From Thalassarchaeum sp002495735 (GTDB taxonomy: Archaea; Thermoplasmatota; Poseidoniia; Poseidoniales; Thalassarchaeaceae), in the NCBI GenBank assembly GCA_937911265.1, contig CALDRG010000103.1, positions 1-64,000 of the forward strand: a stretch of DNA of 64,000 nucleotides. Direction: 5' to 3'. Below are positions 17,746-26,154 of this stretch, in pieces. Both the position numbers and the translations under genes were made by a program. The notes under the pieces were generated by a model. The model was not told the origin of the DNA. It did no database searches and was given only the letters and a program-made list of their open reading frames with translations. Each line of letters opens with the position of its first letter. The stretch's first letter is position 1.

Positions 17746-20016
17746 TCAACTCCGCCCGCGCCCGCTCCGGCGCGAACGCTTTTTCATCTCATTGATGATA
17801 ATGCTGGCATCTGTCTTACTCATCTCACTGATATCCTTCAGGCCGGCTATAGCCAGTATCTCACTCAAGGGTACTTCGTATTGTTCTGATAGCTTGTTCA
17901 CCAAATCAACTTGCGGGGGTGTCGCAGGCAGATTCTTACTAATTTCAATCATCTGAGATATTAGTTCACTGGCAGTGCCCCCTCTGCCTCCTGTCAATTC
18001 CAATAGGTCCGCAACACCGACTTTCTCTAGAGTAACTTCCAGCTCCAGCCCAGCCTGATCGGACAACTTCACAATTAGATTAGTCTGCTTCTCGCTGGGG
18101 GGTAGATGCCCATTATCTTCCTCGGAATCTAATAATTGCTCGATGATCGCGCGCGCGTCGTCCCCAGTCAACTCACTGAGGGACTTGCCTGATAGCAACT
18201 CGGCTCTCCTCTTATCGTTTAGATGCGGTATCCTACGCTCCAAGAGTGCCATCTGCCTAGGAGTGGGAAACTCTCGCTTCTTATCCAGCGCCCGGTTGTG
18301 CATTGATCTGAATTCTTCTACGAACCCGTTCCAGACGTCTAACCCAGCAATTCTGCCGTGCTCGACTCCATCTAGGTTGTCTTCCATTTTCGAAGTGAAA
18401 AGAGGTGTGAATAGCCCCTCAGACTCTTCTTGTTCGTTGTAGAACGGCACTACATCTAACCACATCATGCGGCCCCCCTCAGTAGGAATTAGTGAACTCC
18501 CTTCGACTTTGATGTAGTCTCTAGAAGAGAGTTTCGAAACTGTACTTACATACGTCGACGGTCGGCCTATTTCCGCTTTCTTCATTGCTTGGACGATTGA
18601 ACTTTCAGAGAACCGCTTCGGCGGTTTGGTCTCATCCGTCACCATCAGCGGGTTCTCTTCAGACTTCGATATGTTCCATTCGCTTTCTTCTTCTAGTGCG
18701 TATTTTGGAGGACTCGTCCTTACATCTCCGTGATATTTCGCGTACACCGCCTCCCATCCAGTATGAATCCTCCAAGAGGCTGTGGCCGTCAATGGCTTCT
18801 TCAAATCGTCCACAGTAGCCCGCATGTCTCTTCTCTCCCTAATCGAGGGCGACATTTGACTGGCGGCGAACCTTGCCCAAATCAAACCATACAGTCGACG
18901 CTCGTCCGCGCTGGCATCGACATCAGTCTTCTCAGGGCGGCTTGGTCTGATGGCTTCGTGAGCGTCCTGTACGTTGGAAGCTCCTTTCTTGGCATCGGGG
19001 CCCAGCGCACCGGGGCCCAGATGATCATCTCCGAATTCACTCTTGATATATTTCCTCACCTTTTTGCGCGCCTCTGAATTGGTTCGGGTGGAATCTGTTC
19101 TGATGTATGTCACGTGACCCGCTTTGTATAGTGATCCTGCCATATTACTGGTTTTCGCTACAGACCATCCGAGGGAGGAACTCGCGGCTTGTAGAAGCGT
19201 AGCAGTTGTGAACGGCGGCTGTGGGTTGCGATTTGTCTTGCCTTCTTTCACTGAGACGATACGGATGGCGTTGGCATTCTCGAGGGCATCGAAAGCATCC
19301 TTGGCCAATTCAGAATCGGCAGTTCTGTCGGCGCGGTGTTTCCCCGAATCATCAGTCCACGCATCCACATCATTCTTCTCGTGGAATCTGATGTTGAAGC
19401 GAACTTTGTCAGAATCAACGTGGACGCTATGGAACTCAATCGGCACATGAGCATCTCTTTCAAGTTCCCTTTCTACGATGAAACCCAACGTCGGAGTCTG
19501 GACTCTGCCCATTGAGGCCAGACTCCATGATTTGCTGAATCGCGAGCACCGAAATCCGACCAATCGGTCCATGAATCGACGAACTTTGGCAGCATCGACC
19601 AAATCCACATTGATTTCCCCCGATTCCTGAATTGCTTCGTTCACTGCAGTTTTTGTAATCTCATTGAACGTGACCCGCTTGACCACAGGGAAGTCAGAGA
19701 ACAGGATGCTCAGTCTCCATGCGATGAACTCGCCCTCTCTGTCTGGGTCAGTTGCTATGTAGACCTCATCTACGCCCTTCCGCGTAGCCTTGTCCAGAAT
19801 CTTGTTGATTACTTTCTCTGCACCATCAGTCCAATCCCAGGGAGGTTCTGGGAGGTTACCGTTATTGGAGGCCCACATGGCTTTTGATCGACCCTTACCC
19901 TTGCCGGATGGAAGGTCTTGGACGTGCCCGTTACAAGCCTCTACAATCCAGTCTTTACCGAGGTATTTGTTTACCGTTCGTGCCTTCGCACCAGATTCGA
20001 GAATCATTAGTCGCAC
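17746..20016 (-). CDS. topA: DNA topoisomerase I (type IA) with repeated C-terminal modules
   Basis: It relaxes negative supercoils through a single-strand break. From the GTG at 20016 the protein begins with MRLMILESGAKARTV, the standard Toprim start. The Toprim acidic motif is ATDPDREGE, and the catalytic tyrosine lies in TYIRTDSTR (about residue 304). GRVQTPTLG is also typical. The core is bacterial in style. There are no C-terminal cysteine zinc fingers; instead the last 170 residues hold three modules of 54-60 residues, each opening with a P-x-x-x-Q segment (PTPRQ, PSEKQ, ATPPQ) and predicted helical, then a basic tail. An ATG 27 bases further upstream is an alternative start. Confidence 0.9.
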   Translation of the reverse strand: MRLMILESGAKARTVNKYLGKDWIVEACNGHVQDLPSGKGKGRSKAMWASNNGNLPEPPWDWTDGAEKVINKILDKATRKGVDEVYIATDPDREGEFIAWRLSILFSDFPVVKRVTFNEITKTAVNEAIQESGEINVDLVDAAKVRRFMDRLVGFRCSRFSKSWSLASMGRVQTPTLGFIVERELERDAHVPIEFHSVHVDSDKVRFNIRFHEKNDVDAWTDDSGKHRADRTADSELAKDAFDALENANAIRIVSVKEGKTNRNPQPPFTTATLLQAASSSLGWSVAKTSNMAGSLYKAGHVTYIRTDSTRTNSEARKKVRKYIKSEFGDDHLGPGALGPDAKKGASNVQDAHEAIRPSRPEKTDVDASADERRLYGLIWARFAASQMSPSIRERRDMRATVDDLKKPLTATASWRIHTGWEAVYAKYHGDVRTSPPKYALEEESEWNISKSEENPLMVTDETKPPKRFSESSIVQAMKKAEIGRPSTYVSTVSKLSSRDYIKVEGSSLIPTEGGRMMWLDVVPFYNEQEESEGLFTPLFTSKMEDNLDGVEHGRIAGLDVWNGFVEEFRSMHNRALDKKREFPTPRQMALLERRIPHLNDKRRAELLSGKSLSELTGDDARAIIEQLLDSEEDNGHLPPSEKQTNLIVKLSDQAGLELEVTLEKVGVADLLELTGGRGGTASELISQMIEISKNLPATPPQVDLVNKLSEQYEVPLSEILAIAGLKDISEMSKTDASIIINEMKKRSRRSGRGRS

Positions 20017-20118
20017 AGTACCACTCCTAGTCAACCATGTCACCGAAGACTAGCCCGACCTATTCCCGTGTGCCCCGATGAACTCCGTATAAACATGAGT
20101 AGTCTGAGTACCGTCCAA

Positions 20119-20144
20119 CGCGCGCGCGGGCGAGGGGGCGCGCG
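20119..20144 (-). repeat. GC-rich hairpin with alternating CG arms upstream of topA
   Basis: CGCGCGC (20119-20125) can pair with GCGCGCG (20138-20144) around a 12-base G-rich loop. The alternating C-G runs also have Z-DNA-forming potential. It lies between the stop of the upstream unknown gene and the topA start, about 100 bases before it, so it may be a terminator, a leader structure or a supercoiling-sensitive element. Confidence 0.5.
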
Positions 20145-20151
20145 AAGCCAC

Positions 20152-20565
20152 CTACCTCAGTCGCTGCCTAGATGCTTCTTCGTCCCAAGGCCCTTCAGCC
20201 GCTGGCCCCGCGCATCCGACGCATCCAGGATAGCCAGCTTCGGCTAGTCTGAGGACCGTGTCCGTGAAGCGGTTCCATATCGAAGAGCAATTTCCTGGTA
20301 TCCAGACTACTCTAAAATCTACAGGCTCATCTGCAGCGATAACCCCTCCTGGGGAATTCAGCATCTCGATTGTTATTCCCTTGGAGTCAGATGTCTCACC
20401 GACCACACCAAGCAGCATCCCGGGCGATAGATCGCTGATTTTTACTGATAGGGAATCTATACCTAGAGAGGTCGGGTTTCGATGGTGGATCATCATTCCC
20501 TCTGACCGAAGTGCTCTGCGAGCCAGTTCGCTGATTGCTGCAGCCTCGATTGTTGAGCGCACGGG
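20152..20565 (-). CDS. Hypothetical protein
   Basis: From the GTG at 20565 this gives about 137 residues. A start further upstream (20634) would overlap the divergent pyrD start, so the shorter form leaves a 50-base intergenic space. It has a short helical N-terminus, a beta-rich centre with VKISDLSPGMLLGVVGE and a final GYPGCVGCAGP segment in which closely spaced cysteines might bind metal. I do not recognise the family. It is upstream of topA on the same strand, about 135 bases away with a strong hairpin in between. Confidence 0.5.
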   Translation of the reverse strand, partial: PVRSTIEAAAISELARRALRSEGMMIHHRNPTSLGIDSLSVKISDLSPGMLLGVVGETSDSKGITIEMLNSPGGVIAADEPVDFRVVWIPGNCSSIWNRFTDTVLRLAEAGYPGCVGCAGPAAEGPWDEEASRQRLR

Positions 20566-20615
20566 CTTGCGATGTAACGCAACGCTTGAAGGATACCGTT
20601 CTGCGCGTTCTGTTG

Positions 20616-21719
20616 ATGGGATTGCCATATTCACTATTCGCGAGGCCCCTGCTCAGATTTACTGACTCGGAGAAAGCGCACAGTCTAGCAATGAGGGGCC
20701 TAACCACGTTTGGCCAGAGCCGAACTGGTCAACGAGCCCTCAGCACAATCTACCACGCCCCCGAGCTCCCCATACATGTTTTCGGTAAATTGTTCCATCA
20801 CCCCCTTGGGTTGGCCGCGGGATTCGATAAGGGAGCGGAGGCACTCAGCGCATGGCCTGCCCTGGGATTCTCTTGGATCGAGTATGGTGGCATTACCAGA
20901 TTCCCTCAGGAAGGGAATCCAAAGCCTAGGATGTTCAGAGCCCATTCCGAGGGAGCACTAGTCAATAGAATGGGATTTAACAACCCCGGCGCTGCTGCTG
21001 TGAGGGATCGATTGATAGCCAGAAGGGCCGCTGGAATGTGGCCAAAGGTCCCCGTGTCTGCGAACATCGGCCGTTCTAGGAAGACGCCTAACGAGAGCGC
21101 CCCGTCTGATTACTCCAGTTCTATGGAGATGTTGTGGAACCACGCAGATATGTTTGTCCTCAACGTTTCCTCTCCGAATACTCCGGGTTTGAGAGAATTA
21201 CAGGAGGTAGATCATCTGGCTTCTATACTCACAGAATGCAAGATGATGTCAGACAGGAAAGGAGGAGGAAAACCCTTGCTGCTAAAACTCTCTCCAGACA
21301 ATAGTGACGACGAGATTATCGCATCTGCTCAGATGGCATTGCGAAAAGGCATCGATGGTTTCGTAGCTACCAACACAACACTGCACCGGCCCGTACCTCG
21401 GAACGCTACTTCTCGCAGTGTGTTCGCTGAGAGTGGGGGGCTCTCTGGACGACCTCTGCAGGCACGTTCGAACGAGGTCATACGTTTGCTCTACGAGGAA
21501 ACACAATCGGCTGTCCCGATTGTAGGGGTGGGCGGGATTGATTCTGTGGACACTGCTTGGCAAGCTGTCTCATCGGGTGCTTCACTACTGCAATTGTATT
21601 CTGCCTTGGTCTTCAACGGACCCTCTGTCGTAAGTGGTATCGTCAAGGGACTCAAGAAGAGGGTGAAGGAGAATGGTTTCCTCGGTATCGAGGAAGCAGT
21701 TGGCCTAGACATCACTTGA
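20616..21719 (+). CDS. pyrD: Dihydroorotate dehydrogenase, quinone-dependent (class 2)
   Basis: It oxidises dihydroorotate to orotate in pyrimidine synthesis, passing electrons to the quinone pool. The chosen ATG gives 367 residues. An N-terminal helix with FARPLLRFTDSEKAHSLAMRGL is the membrane-associated quinone tunnel of class 2 enzymes. FMN-binding and catalytic segments follow: GLAAGFDKGAEAL, EYGGITRFPQEGNPKPRMFR, NRMGFNNPG, LNVSSPNTPGLRELQ (catalytic Ser), KLSPD, TNTTL, GGLSGRPL and PIVGVGGI. Class 2 enzymes dominate in proteobacteria and eukaryotes and are less common in archaea, so ancient transfer is possible. Quinone dependence agrees with the MqnC gene in this window. Confidence 0.92.
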   Translation: MGLPYSLFARPLLRFTDSEKAHSLAMRGLTTFGQSRTGQRALSTIYHAPELPIHVFGKLFHHPLGLAAGFDKGAEALSAWPALGFSWIEYGGITRFPQEGNPKPRMFRAHSEGALVNRMGFNNPGAAAVRDRLIARRAAGMWPKVPVSANIGRSRKTPNESAPSDYSSSMEMLWNHADMFVLNVSSPNTPGLRELQEVDHLASILTECKMMSDRKGGGKPLLLKLSPDNSDDEIIASAQMALRKGIDGFVATNTTLHRPVPRNATSRSVFAESGGLSGRPLQARSNEVIRLLYEETQSAVPIVGVGGIDSVDTAWQAVSSGASLLQLYSALVFNGPSVVSGIVKGLKKRVKENGFLGIEEAVGLDIT

Positions 21720-21764
21720 GAGGGCATAGAAAACCCTCATCTATCATCTACCTGACCTAGTGTC

Positions 21765-22142
21765 ATGGCAGGCACCAGAATTTCCCGGTTGATCATCGTC
21801 GGCGCCTGTTTGGCAGCTTTGATCGCAATGATGTTCCTTAGTATTGAACCTCAAACTCAGTATTCCATTGACGAGGTCATGGCGTCTCCTGATTCCCACA
21901 AGGGCGACATCCATCTGAGGGGGCAGGTGGTGATAGGGTCAGTCGACACTTCCTCGACTTCTTTCGAGTTGGCCGGCCAGACCTATTCTCTTCAAGTCGA
22001 TTACTCGAGAGTGGTAGTTCCAGATGGATTTGAAGAGGGACACACAATTGCTGTCAAAGGCAACCTAGTAAGTAACTCCAACGGATGGCTGCTTGAGGCC
22101 CATGAGATACAAACAGGATGCCCGTCTAAGTACTCGGAATAG
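21765..22142 (+). CDS. ccmE: Cytochrome c maturation haem chaperone CcmE, CxxxY type
   Basis: CcmE binds haem covalently and hands it to apocytochrome c on the outer face of the membrane. The 125-residue protein has one N-terminal anchor helix (residues 9-26), then an OB-fold of beta strands with DSHKGDIHLRGQVV and FELAGQTYSL. Near the C-terminus comes GCPSKY, the C-x-x-x-Y haem attachment motif of archaeal and some deltaproteobacterial CcmE, in place of the bacterial HxxxY. No other ccm gene is nearby. It is followed by the SRP RNA gene in the same direction. Confidence 0.82.
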   Translation: MAGTRISRLIIVGACLAALIAMMFLSIEPQTQYSIDEVMASPDSHKGDIHLRGQVVIGSVDTSSTSFELAGQTYSLQVDYSRVVVPDGFEEGHTIAVKGNLVSNSNGWLLEAHEIQTGCPSKYSE

Positions 22143-22206
22143 TCTCAGATGTATTAGCCCACTTGGCGATTCGTTGATATGGGACGATATCTAGCCTCAG
22201 TCGGGC

Positions 22207-22511
22207 TAGGGGGGGAGTTGACGTGCTCTATTATTCTCAAATCGTCGGTAATGGAGACCCGAAGTCCGAGGGCGGCGCAGACGAGCTATTGGTGTTCCAC
22301 CGGTTAACGTCGATGCCTCGCCCCCAAGAGATCCAGGTTGACGGAAACCGCTTCCGGAGGGAAGCGGGGCCCATCTAAACCCGGGAACCAGGTCAGGCGC
22401 GGAAGCGAGCAGCCCGACCGGGGACTCTGGATGCCTTGGGATTGCGGGGCGGAGGAGATCGGTGAACCTACACCTTTGGTGACGAGCGTCCACCGAGGAC
22501 GCGCCCACCTA
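22207..22511 (+). ncRNA. ffs: Signal recognition particle RNA (7S RNA)
   Basis: The sequence around 22390-22425 has the SRP54-binding helix 8 signature: GGTCAGGCGCGGAAGCGAGC followed by AGCCCGACC, with asymmetric loop and GGAA tetraloop. The 5' end (TAGGGGGG from 22207) can pair with the 3' end (CCCACCTA ending at 22511), forming the closing helix typical of archaeal SRP RNA. The length of about 305 bases is usual for archaea. It forms the scaffold for SRP19 and SRP54 and directs ribosomes to the membrane. Its 3' end overlaps by about three bases the stop codon of the convergent EVE-domain gene. Ends are estimates. Confidence 0.9.
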
Positions 22512-22979
22512 TTCAGGTATTTCCGGTAGGCCACCCATCAGGCAAACTACTTTGAAATGACTTTTCGAAACGGGTTGTACTGACAGCCTCTGTCCTCGTC
22601 GTAGAAGGGGCATACCTTCCAGTAACGGGTTTGTCCTGAGTTCGGGTAACGTGATCGGTTCTAGTTCCGACACGGCTTCAATGTCTACCATCATCCATCT
22701 TGGGTTGTCAGGTGTTGCCTTCGGATCGAAGTACTTCGATAACGGGTCCTGAGCTGTGAAGTCAGGATACGCTTCTTTGCATACTTTCGCAACTCCGGCG
22801 ACATGAGGAGGCTTGCAGTTGGAGTGGTAGAACAGAACTAGGTCCCCTACTGACATATCGTCTCTCATCAGGTTCCTAGCCTGATAGTTTCTGACACCAT
22901 CCCAATGCGTCGAGCCGTCTTCTACCAGTTGTTCCCACGAGTACGCATGTGGCTCACTTTTCATTAGCCAATGCGCCAT
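22509..22979 (-). CDS. EVE domain protein
   Basis: Starting at the ATG at 22979 gives 156 residues, the usual size for stand-alone EVE proteins (thymocyte nuclear protein 1-like). It begins MAHWLMKSEPHAYSWEQL, which matches the family (WLxKSEPxxYS), followed by WDGVRNYQARNLMRDDMSVGDLVLFYHS, where the aromatic pocket is built. EVE domains are related to YTH and PUA folds and are thought to bind modified bases in DNA or RNA. A longer open frame reaching 23024 lacks similarity. It is downstream of the RND exporter gene on the same strand and convergent with the SRP RNA gene. Confidence 0.88.
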   Translation of the reverse strand: MAHWLMKSEPHAYSWEQLVEDGSTHWDGVRNYQARNLMRDDMSVGDLVLFYHSNCKPPHVAGVAKVCKEAYPDFTAQDPLSKYFDPKATPDNPRWMMVDIEAVSELEPITLPELRTNPLLEGMPLLRRGQRLSVQPVSKSHFKVVCLMGGLPEIPE

Positions 22980-23017
22980 ACTGTTCGCAGTTGCTTCAGG
23001 TGCATGAAGGTGACGCG

Positions 23018-26002
23018 TCACCATGCATCATCCGCTGACCCGATTAGTAGCGTTGCATCGATAGAATCAGCCTCGTCTCTGGCTATGGCGCGGCGTAATC
23101 CCGCTGTCTTGACCATTGTCTCGACACCTCCTGTTAGACTGACATTGTTCTTGATGAGCAGTGCGTATATTGCAGGGAGGAGGAGCAGGGCTGATAGTGC
23201 TGCGACGATTAGAAGGATGATGATGACAGTCACGAAGGGGTGTATGGCCTGGATTGGAATCTGGTAAGCGCTCATCAACCCACAAGAAGTGACGATGGTG
23301 GCTTCAAACAGACTCATCCCAGTACTAGCGCATGCTACCTTTACCGCCTCCATAGTTCCACCTTGCTCCTTAACTCGGTTGGCAATGTGAATCGAGAAAT
23401 CGATACCAACTCCCACTAGTATTGAACCTACCATTACAGTAACAAGAGAAAGAGGGACACCAAGCGCATCCATTGCCAGCCATTGCATCGCTACGGTGAA
23501 GAAAACTGGTATCGTTGTCAGGAGGGCGAACCTGAGGTCTCTGAATACGAGCCCGAGTGTAAGAATAGTGAATAGCAGAGCGAATCCGAGTGACCTCCAC
23601 TGAGAGTCAACTATCAGATTGTTCACCTCAATAGTCACAGAGGCTACCCCGACTAGGTATGATGACTTCACGCCAGCGGTGTTGTCGACCCAATAGTTGA
23701 TCCCACCCGGTCCATCGACCGCCTCTTCGGTGTTCTTGACGTCCATGAAGGGCATGTCGATGTAAATCAGGCTGCGACTGAAACTCGACGAGATGAACAA
23801 TTCCCTCATTTCATCAGTCATGCTATTGTAGAACACATAAATCAGGAAGTTGTGAGCTTGATCATCGCCTGATGGCGAACCATCCAGGGCAGACAGTGTC
23901 TCCCAGAAAGAGCCGTTGCCCGCAACCTCTCTGCCAAACACCAATGCAGCGAGGTCTTTCGCTTCTTGAGGTAGAGGTAGTTGGTCAATCTGGTCGACTA
24001 TTGGCTGTCCTGAGATATTTACTCCCACTGCGACCGCTTTCATCAGGAACACAATCGACACAGCTGTAGTCCGATTGACACGATTGCAATTCTGTTCTAG
24101 GGCCTCAATTCCTTTCAGATTATCGAATGGATCGTATAGCACGGGGTCGAAGAGGTTGGGGCTGGCACGCAAATCACCCTCGATCATTAGGAATCCTGGT
24201 TGGCCAGCTTCAAATTCGTCAGAATAAGTCTTCATTTTCTGAACAGCCTTCACAGGTTCTCCATCAGCGCCTTTTGTTGGAGCCATTTCAAGCAGGTCGA
24301 TATTCTCTTCCACATTCTCTCTTGCCCCAATCCCAGAAATCCCTGGTATTCCTGCAGACATAAGCATAGCAATAGCGAACACTGCAATGGCTGTGCGGGT
24401 CCATTTAATCGGTACACCCACTGCCTGGACGAATAACTTGGGCGGAGGATGAGATGGCTTCTTTAGATCAAGCATCATAGTGAGATTTGGTACCATAATC
24501 ATCGTCATGATGTAGACAACCACTATGCCCCCTGCAAGGGAGAATCCAACAGTTTTGATTGGTGCCATTGGTGTGAAGGTAAGGGAGATGAAACCGATAA
24601 CGGTGGTGACAGCAGAAAGGAAAACAGCGCGTCCTGTAGAATTGAGAGCAATCGCCATCTTCTCTCTTGGAGTTCCTCTAGCTTCAGCGTATCGGTTGGT
24701 TATGTGAAGCCCGTAAGAGACACCCAGAGCTAGTACGATTGGTCCGACGATAATCACCGTCATGGTGACCTCGTAGTTGGTGAATCCTATTATGCCCAGA
24801 GTAATCCAAACTGAACATAATGTCGGTAGTCCTGTAATGATGACTACTTTCAGACCCTGAATGAACCTAATCCTCCCTGTCTGCAAGAGGTCACAATGAA
24901 ACAGGAACAGGCCTAGGGCAACAGCCCCTACCCCCAGTGGGAAAACCTTCCAGAACAGTTTGAAGGACTCTTCAGTCACAGCACTCGTTATCGGTACAGG
25001 TCCGGTAAGGGTCATGGTCAGGTTCTTCTTTCCCCAATCGTTTTCCCGGGCTAGAGCATCTATAGTTTCTTGAGTGTCAAAAATCAGTTCTGAGATATCA
25101 ACATCATCAATTCCGTCACCATCAGTGTCCGCTTCGATTCCAATGATAATGACAGCTCTATTCCACCTGTTGGCTTTCTCAATTTCATAAACTCCATCCC
25201 CGTCGAGATCTTTTCCTACATCCCTGACTAGTTTGTCAAGAGCATTCTGGGGCATCTCACCTAGAATTTGATCTACGCGTTCCTGTTCATCCGGTATCGT
25301 GTAGCTGCCGAGAATATCTTCCTGATCGTCTATAGTCTCATTGAATTGTTCAGATAACTCATCGTTTCCTGTAGCCTGTGCAAGTGCTGTGAAAGTGGCC
25401 TTGGCCACTCTTCCTGCGCTAGAGTTTACTTCTTTGATTACAGTCGAAATAGATAGTACATAGATGATATTGTCATTAATCCCCCTGTCATCCCTAACGT
25501 AGTTCAACTGACCCTCTACTGCATCAATTTCATTCAATATCTCAACTGTCGTCACATTAGTGTCCTCGGACTCTACATAGATTACCATCACATTAGTGGT
25601 CCAATCCTTTTCGACCTCGGCAATCTGTGCCGTTATTGGAGAACCCTGAGGTAGGTAGACCGCCAAGTCCCCATTCACGTTCAATGCAGATTCTTCACTA
25701 CAAAAGTCGTATTCGAAACCATCGCGGCAATCTAGAATTCCTGAGTGCATGGTGAAGAATCCCGTGACAAGCAGACACAGCACGACTGTGAATGCAGGGG
25801 CCTTGGTGAGAATACCCGTCGCAGTCGAGTCCGACAGAGCCCGTCGCAGTGCATTAGGAGTCCTTCTCACGGCACCCCTGATGGATTCGGCGTCCATCCC
25901 GCTTGCGGCTTCCCTGCCTCTGGCGACTCTTGAAGCAGCCTCCGTCTTAGCTCGTTCCAAGGCTTCTCGAGGCCCGAAGCCCTTGCCGTCGCTTGCACTC
26001 AT
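23018..26002 (-). CDS. RND superfamily exporter (MMPL/HAE3-type)
   Basis: A 994-residue membrane protein with the duplicated RND plan: a first helix (about 69-85), a large external domain, a block of about five to six helices containing the NRYAEARGTPREKM segment, then a repeat of the same arrangement. The archaeal HAE3 group has this form, and some members carry lipids or hopanoid-like compounds; the substrate here is unknown. In the first external domain there are two acidic DxDGDG loops (near residues 265-274 and 291-302), which look like calcium sites. A cytoplasmic N-terminal tail of about 65 basic residues is predicted helical. The next gene downstream encodes the EVE protein. Confidence 0.85.
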   Translation of the reverse strand: MSASDGKGFGPREALERAKTEAASRVARGREAASGMDAESIRGAVRRTPNALRRALSDSTATGILTKAPAFTVVLCLLVTGFFTMHSGILDCRDGFEYDFCSEESALNVNGDLAVYLPQGSPITAQIAEVEKDWTTNVMVIYVESEDTNVTTVEILNEIDAVEGQLNYVRDDRGINDNIIYVLSISTVIKEVNSSAGRVAKATFTALAQATGNDELSEQFNETIDDQEDILGSYTIPDEQERVDQILGEMPQNALDKLVRDVGKDLDGDGVYEIEKANRWNRAVIIIGIEADTDGDGIDDVDISELIFDTQETIDALARENDWGKKNLTMTLTGPVPITSAVTEESFKLFWKVFPLGVGAVALGLFLFHCDLLQTGRIRFIQGLKVVIITGLPTLCSVWITLGIIGFTNYEVTMTVIIVGPIVLALGVSYGLHITNRYAEARGTPREKMAIALNSTGRAVFLSAVTTVIGFISLTFTPMAPIKTVGFSLAGGIVVVYIMTMIMVPNLTMMLDLKKPSHPPPKLFVQAVGVPIKWTRTAIAVFAIAMLMSAGIPGISGIGARENVEENIDLLEMAPTKGADGEPVKAVQKMKTYSDEFEAGQPGFLMIEGDLRASPNLFDPVLYDPFDNLKGIEALEQNCNRVNRTTAVSIVFLMKAVAVGVNISGQPIVDQIDQLPLPQEAKDLAALVFGREVAGNGSFWETLSALDGSPSGDDQAHNFLIYVFYNSMTDEMRELFISSSFSRSLIYIDMPFMDVKNTEEAVDGPGGINYWVDNTAGVKSSYLVGVASVTIEVNNLIVDSQWRSLGFALLFTILTLGLVFRDLRFALLTTIPVFFTVAMQWLAMDALGVPLSLVTVMVGSILVGVGIDFSIHIANRVKEQGGTMEAVKVACASTGMSLFEATIVTSCGLMSAYQIPIQAIHPFVTVIIILLIVAALSALLLLPAIYALLIKNNVSLTGGVETMVKTAGLRRAIARDEADSIDATLLIGSADDAW

Positions 26003-26154
26003 GCACTTCTCGTGAATGACCTGCCTGAGGGCGGGTATTCAACCTCTCGCAGTTGTAATCCGACTGATGCTGTATATCGAACCGACCCGTGATTGCGGGA
26101 ATGGTCAAGAATGGGGTTCCTCAGGGAAGCCTGCGAAATAGCCGAGGTTGTATT

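Noticed and set aside
20566..20634. Longer N-terminus of the hypothetical gene before topA
   Set aside because: It would overlap the start of the divergent pyrD; the later GTG leaves a plausible intergenic gap.
22206..22508. Open frames of 60-100 codons across the SRP RNA
   Set aside because: The region has a strong RNA signature and the translated frames are arginine/proline-rich with no family features.
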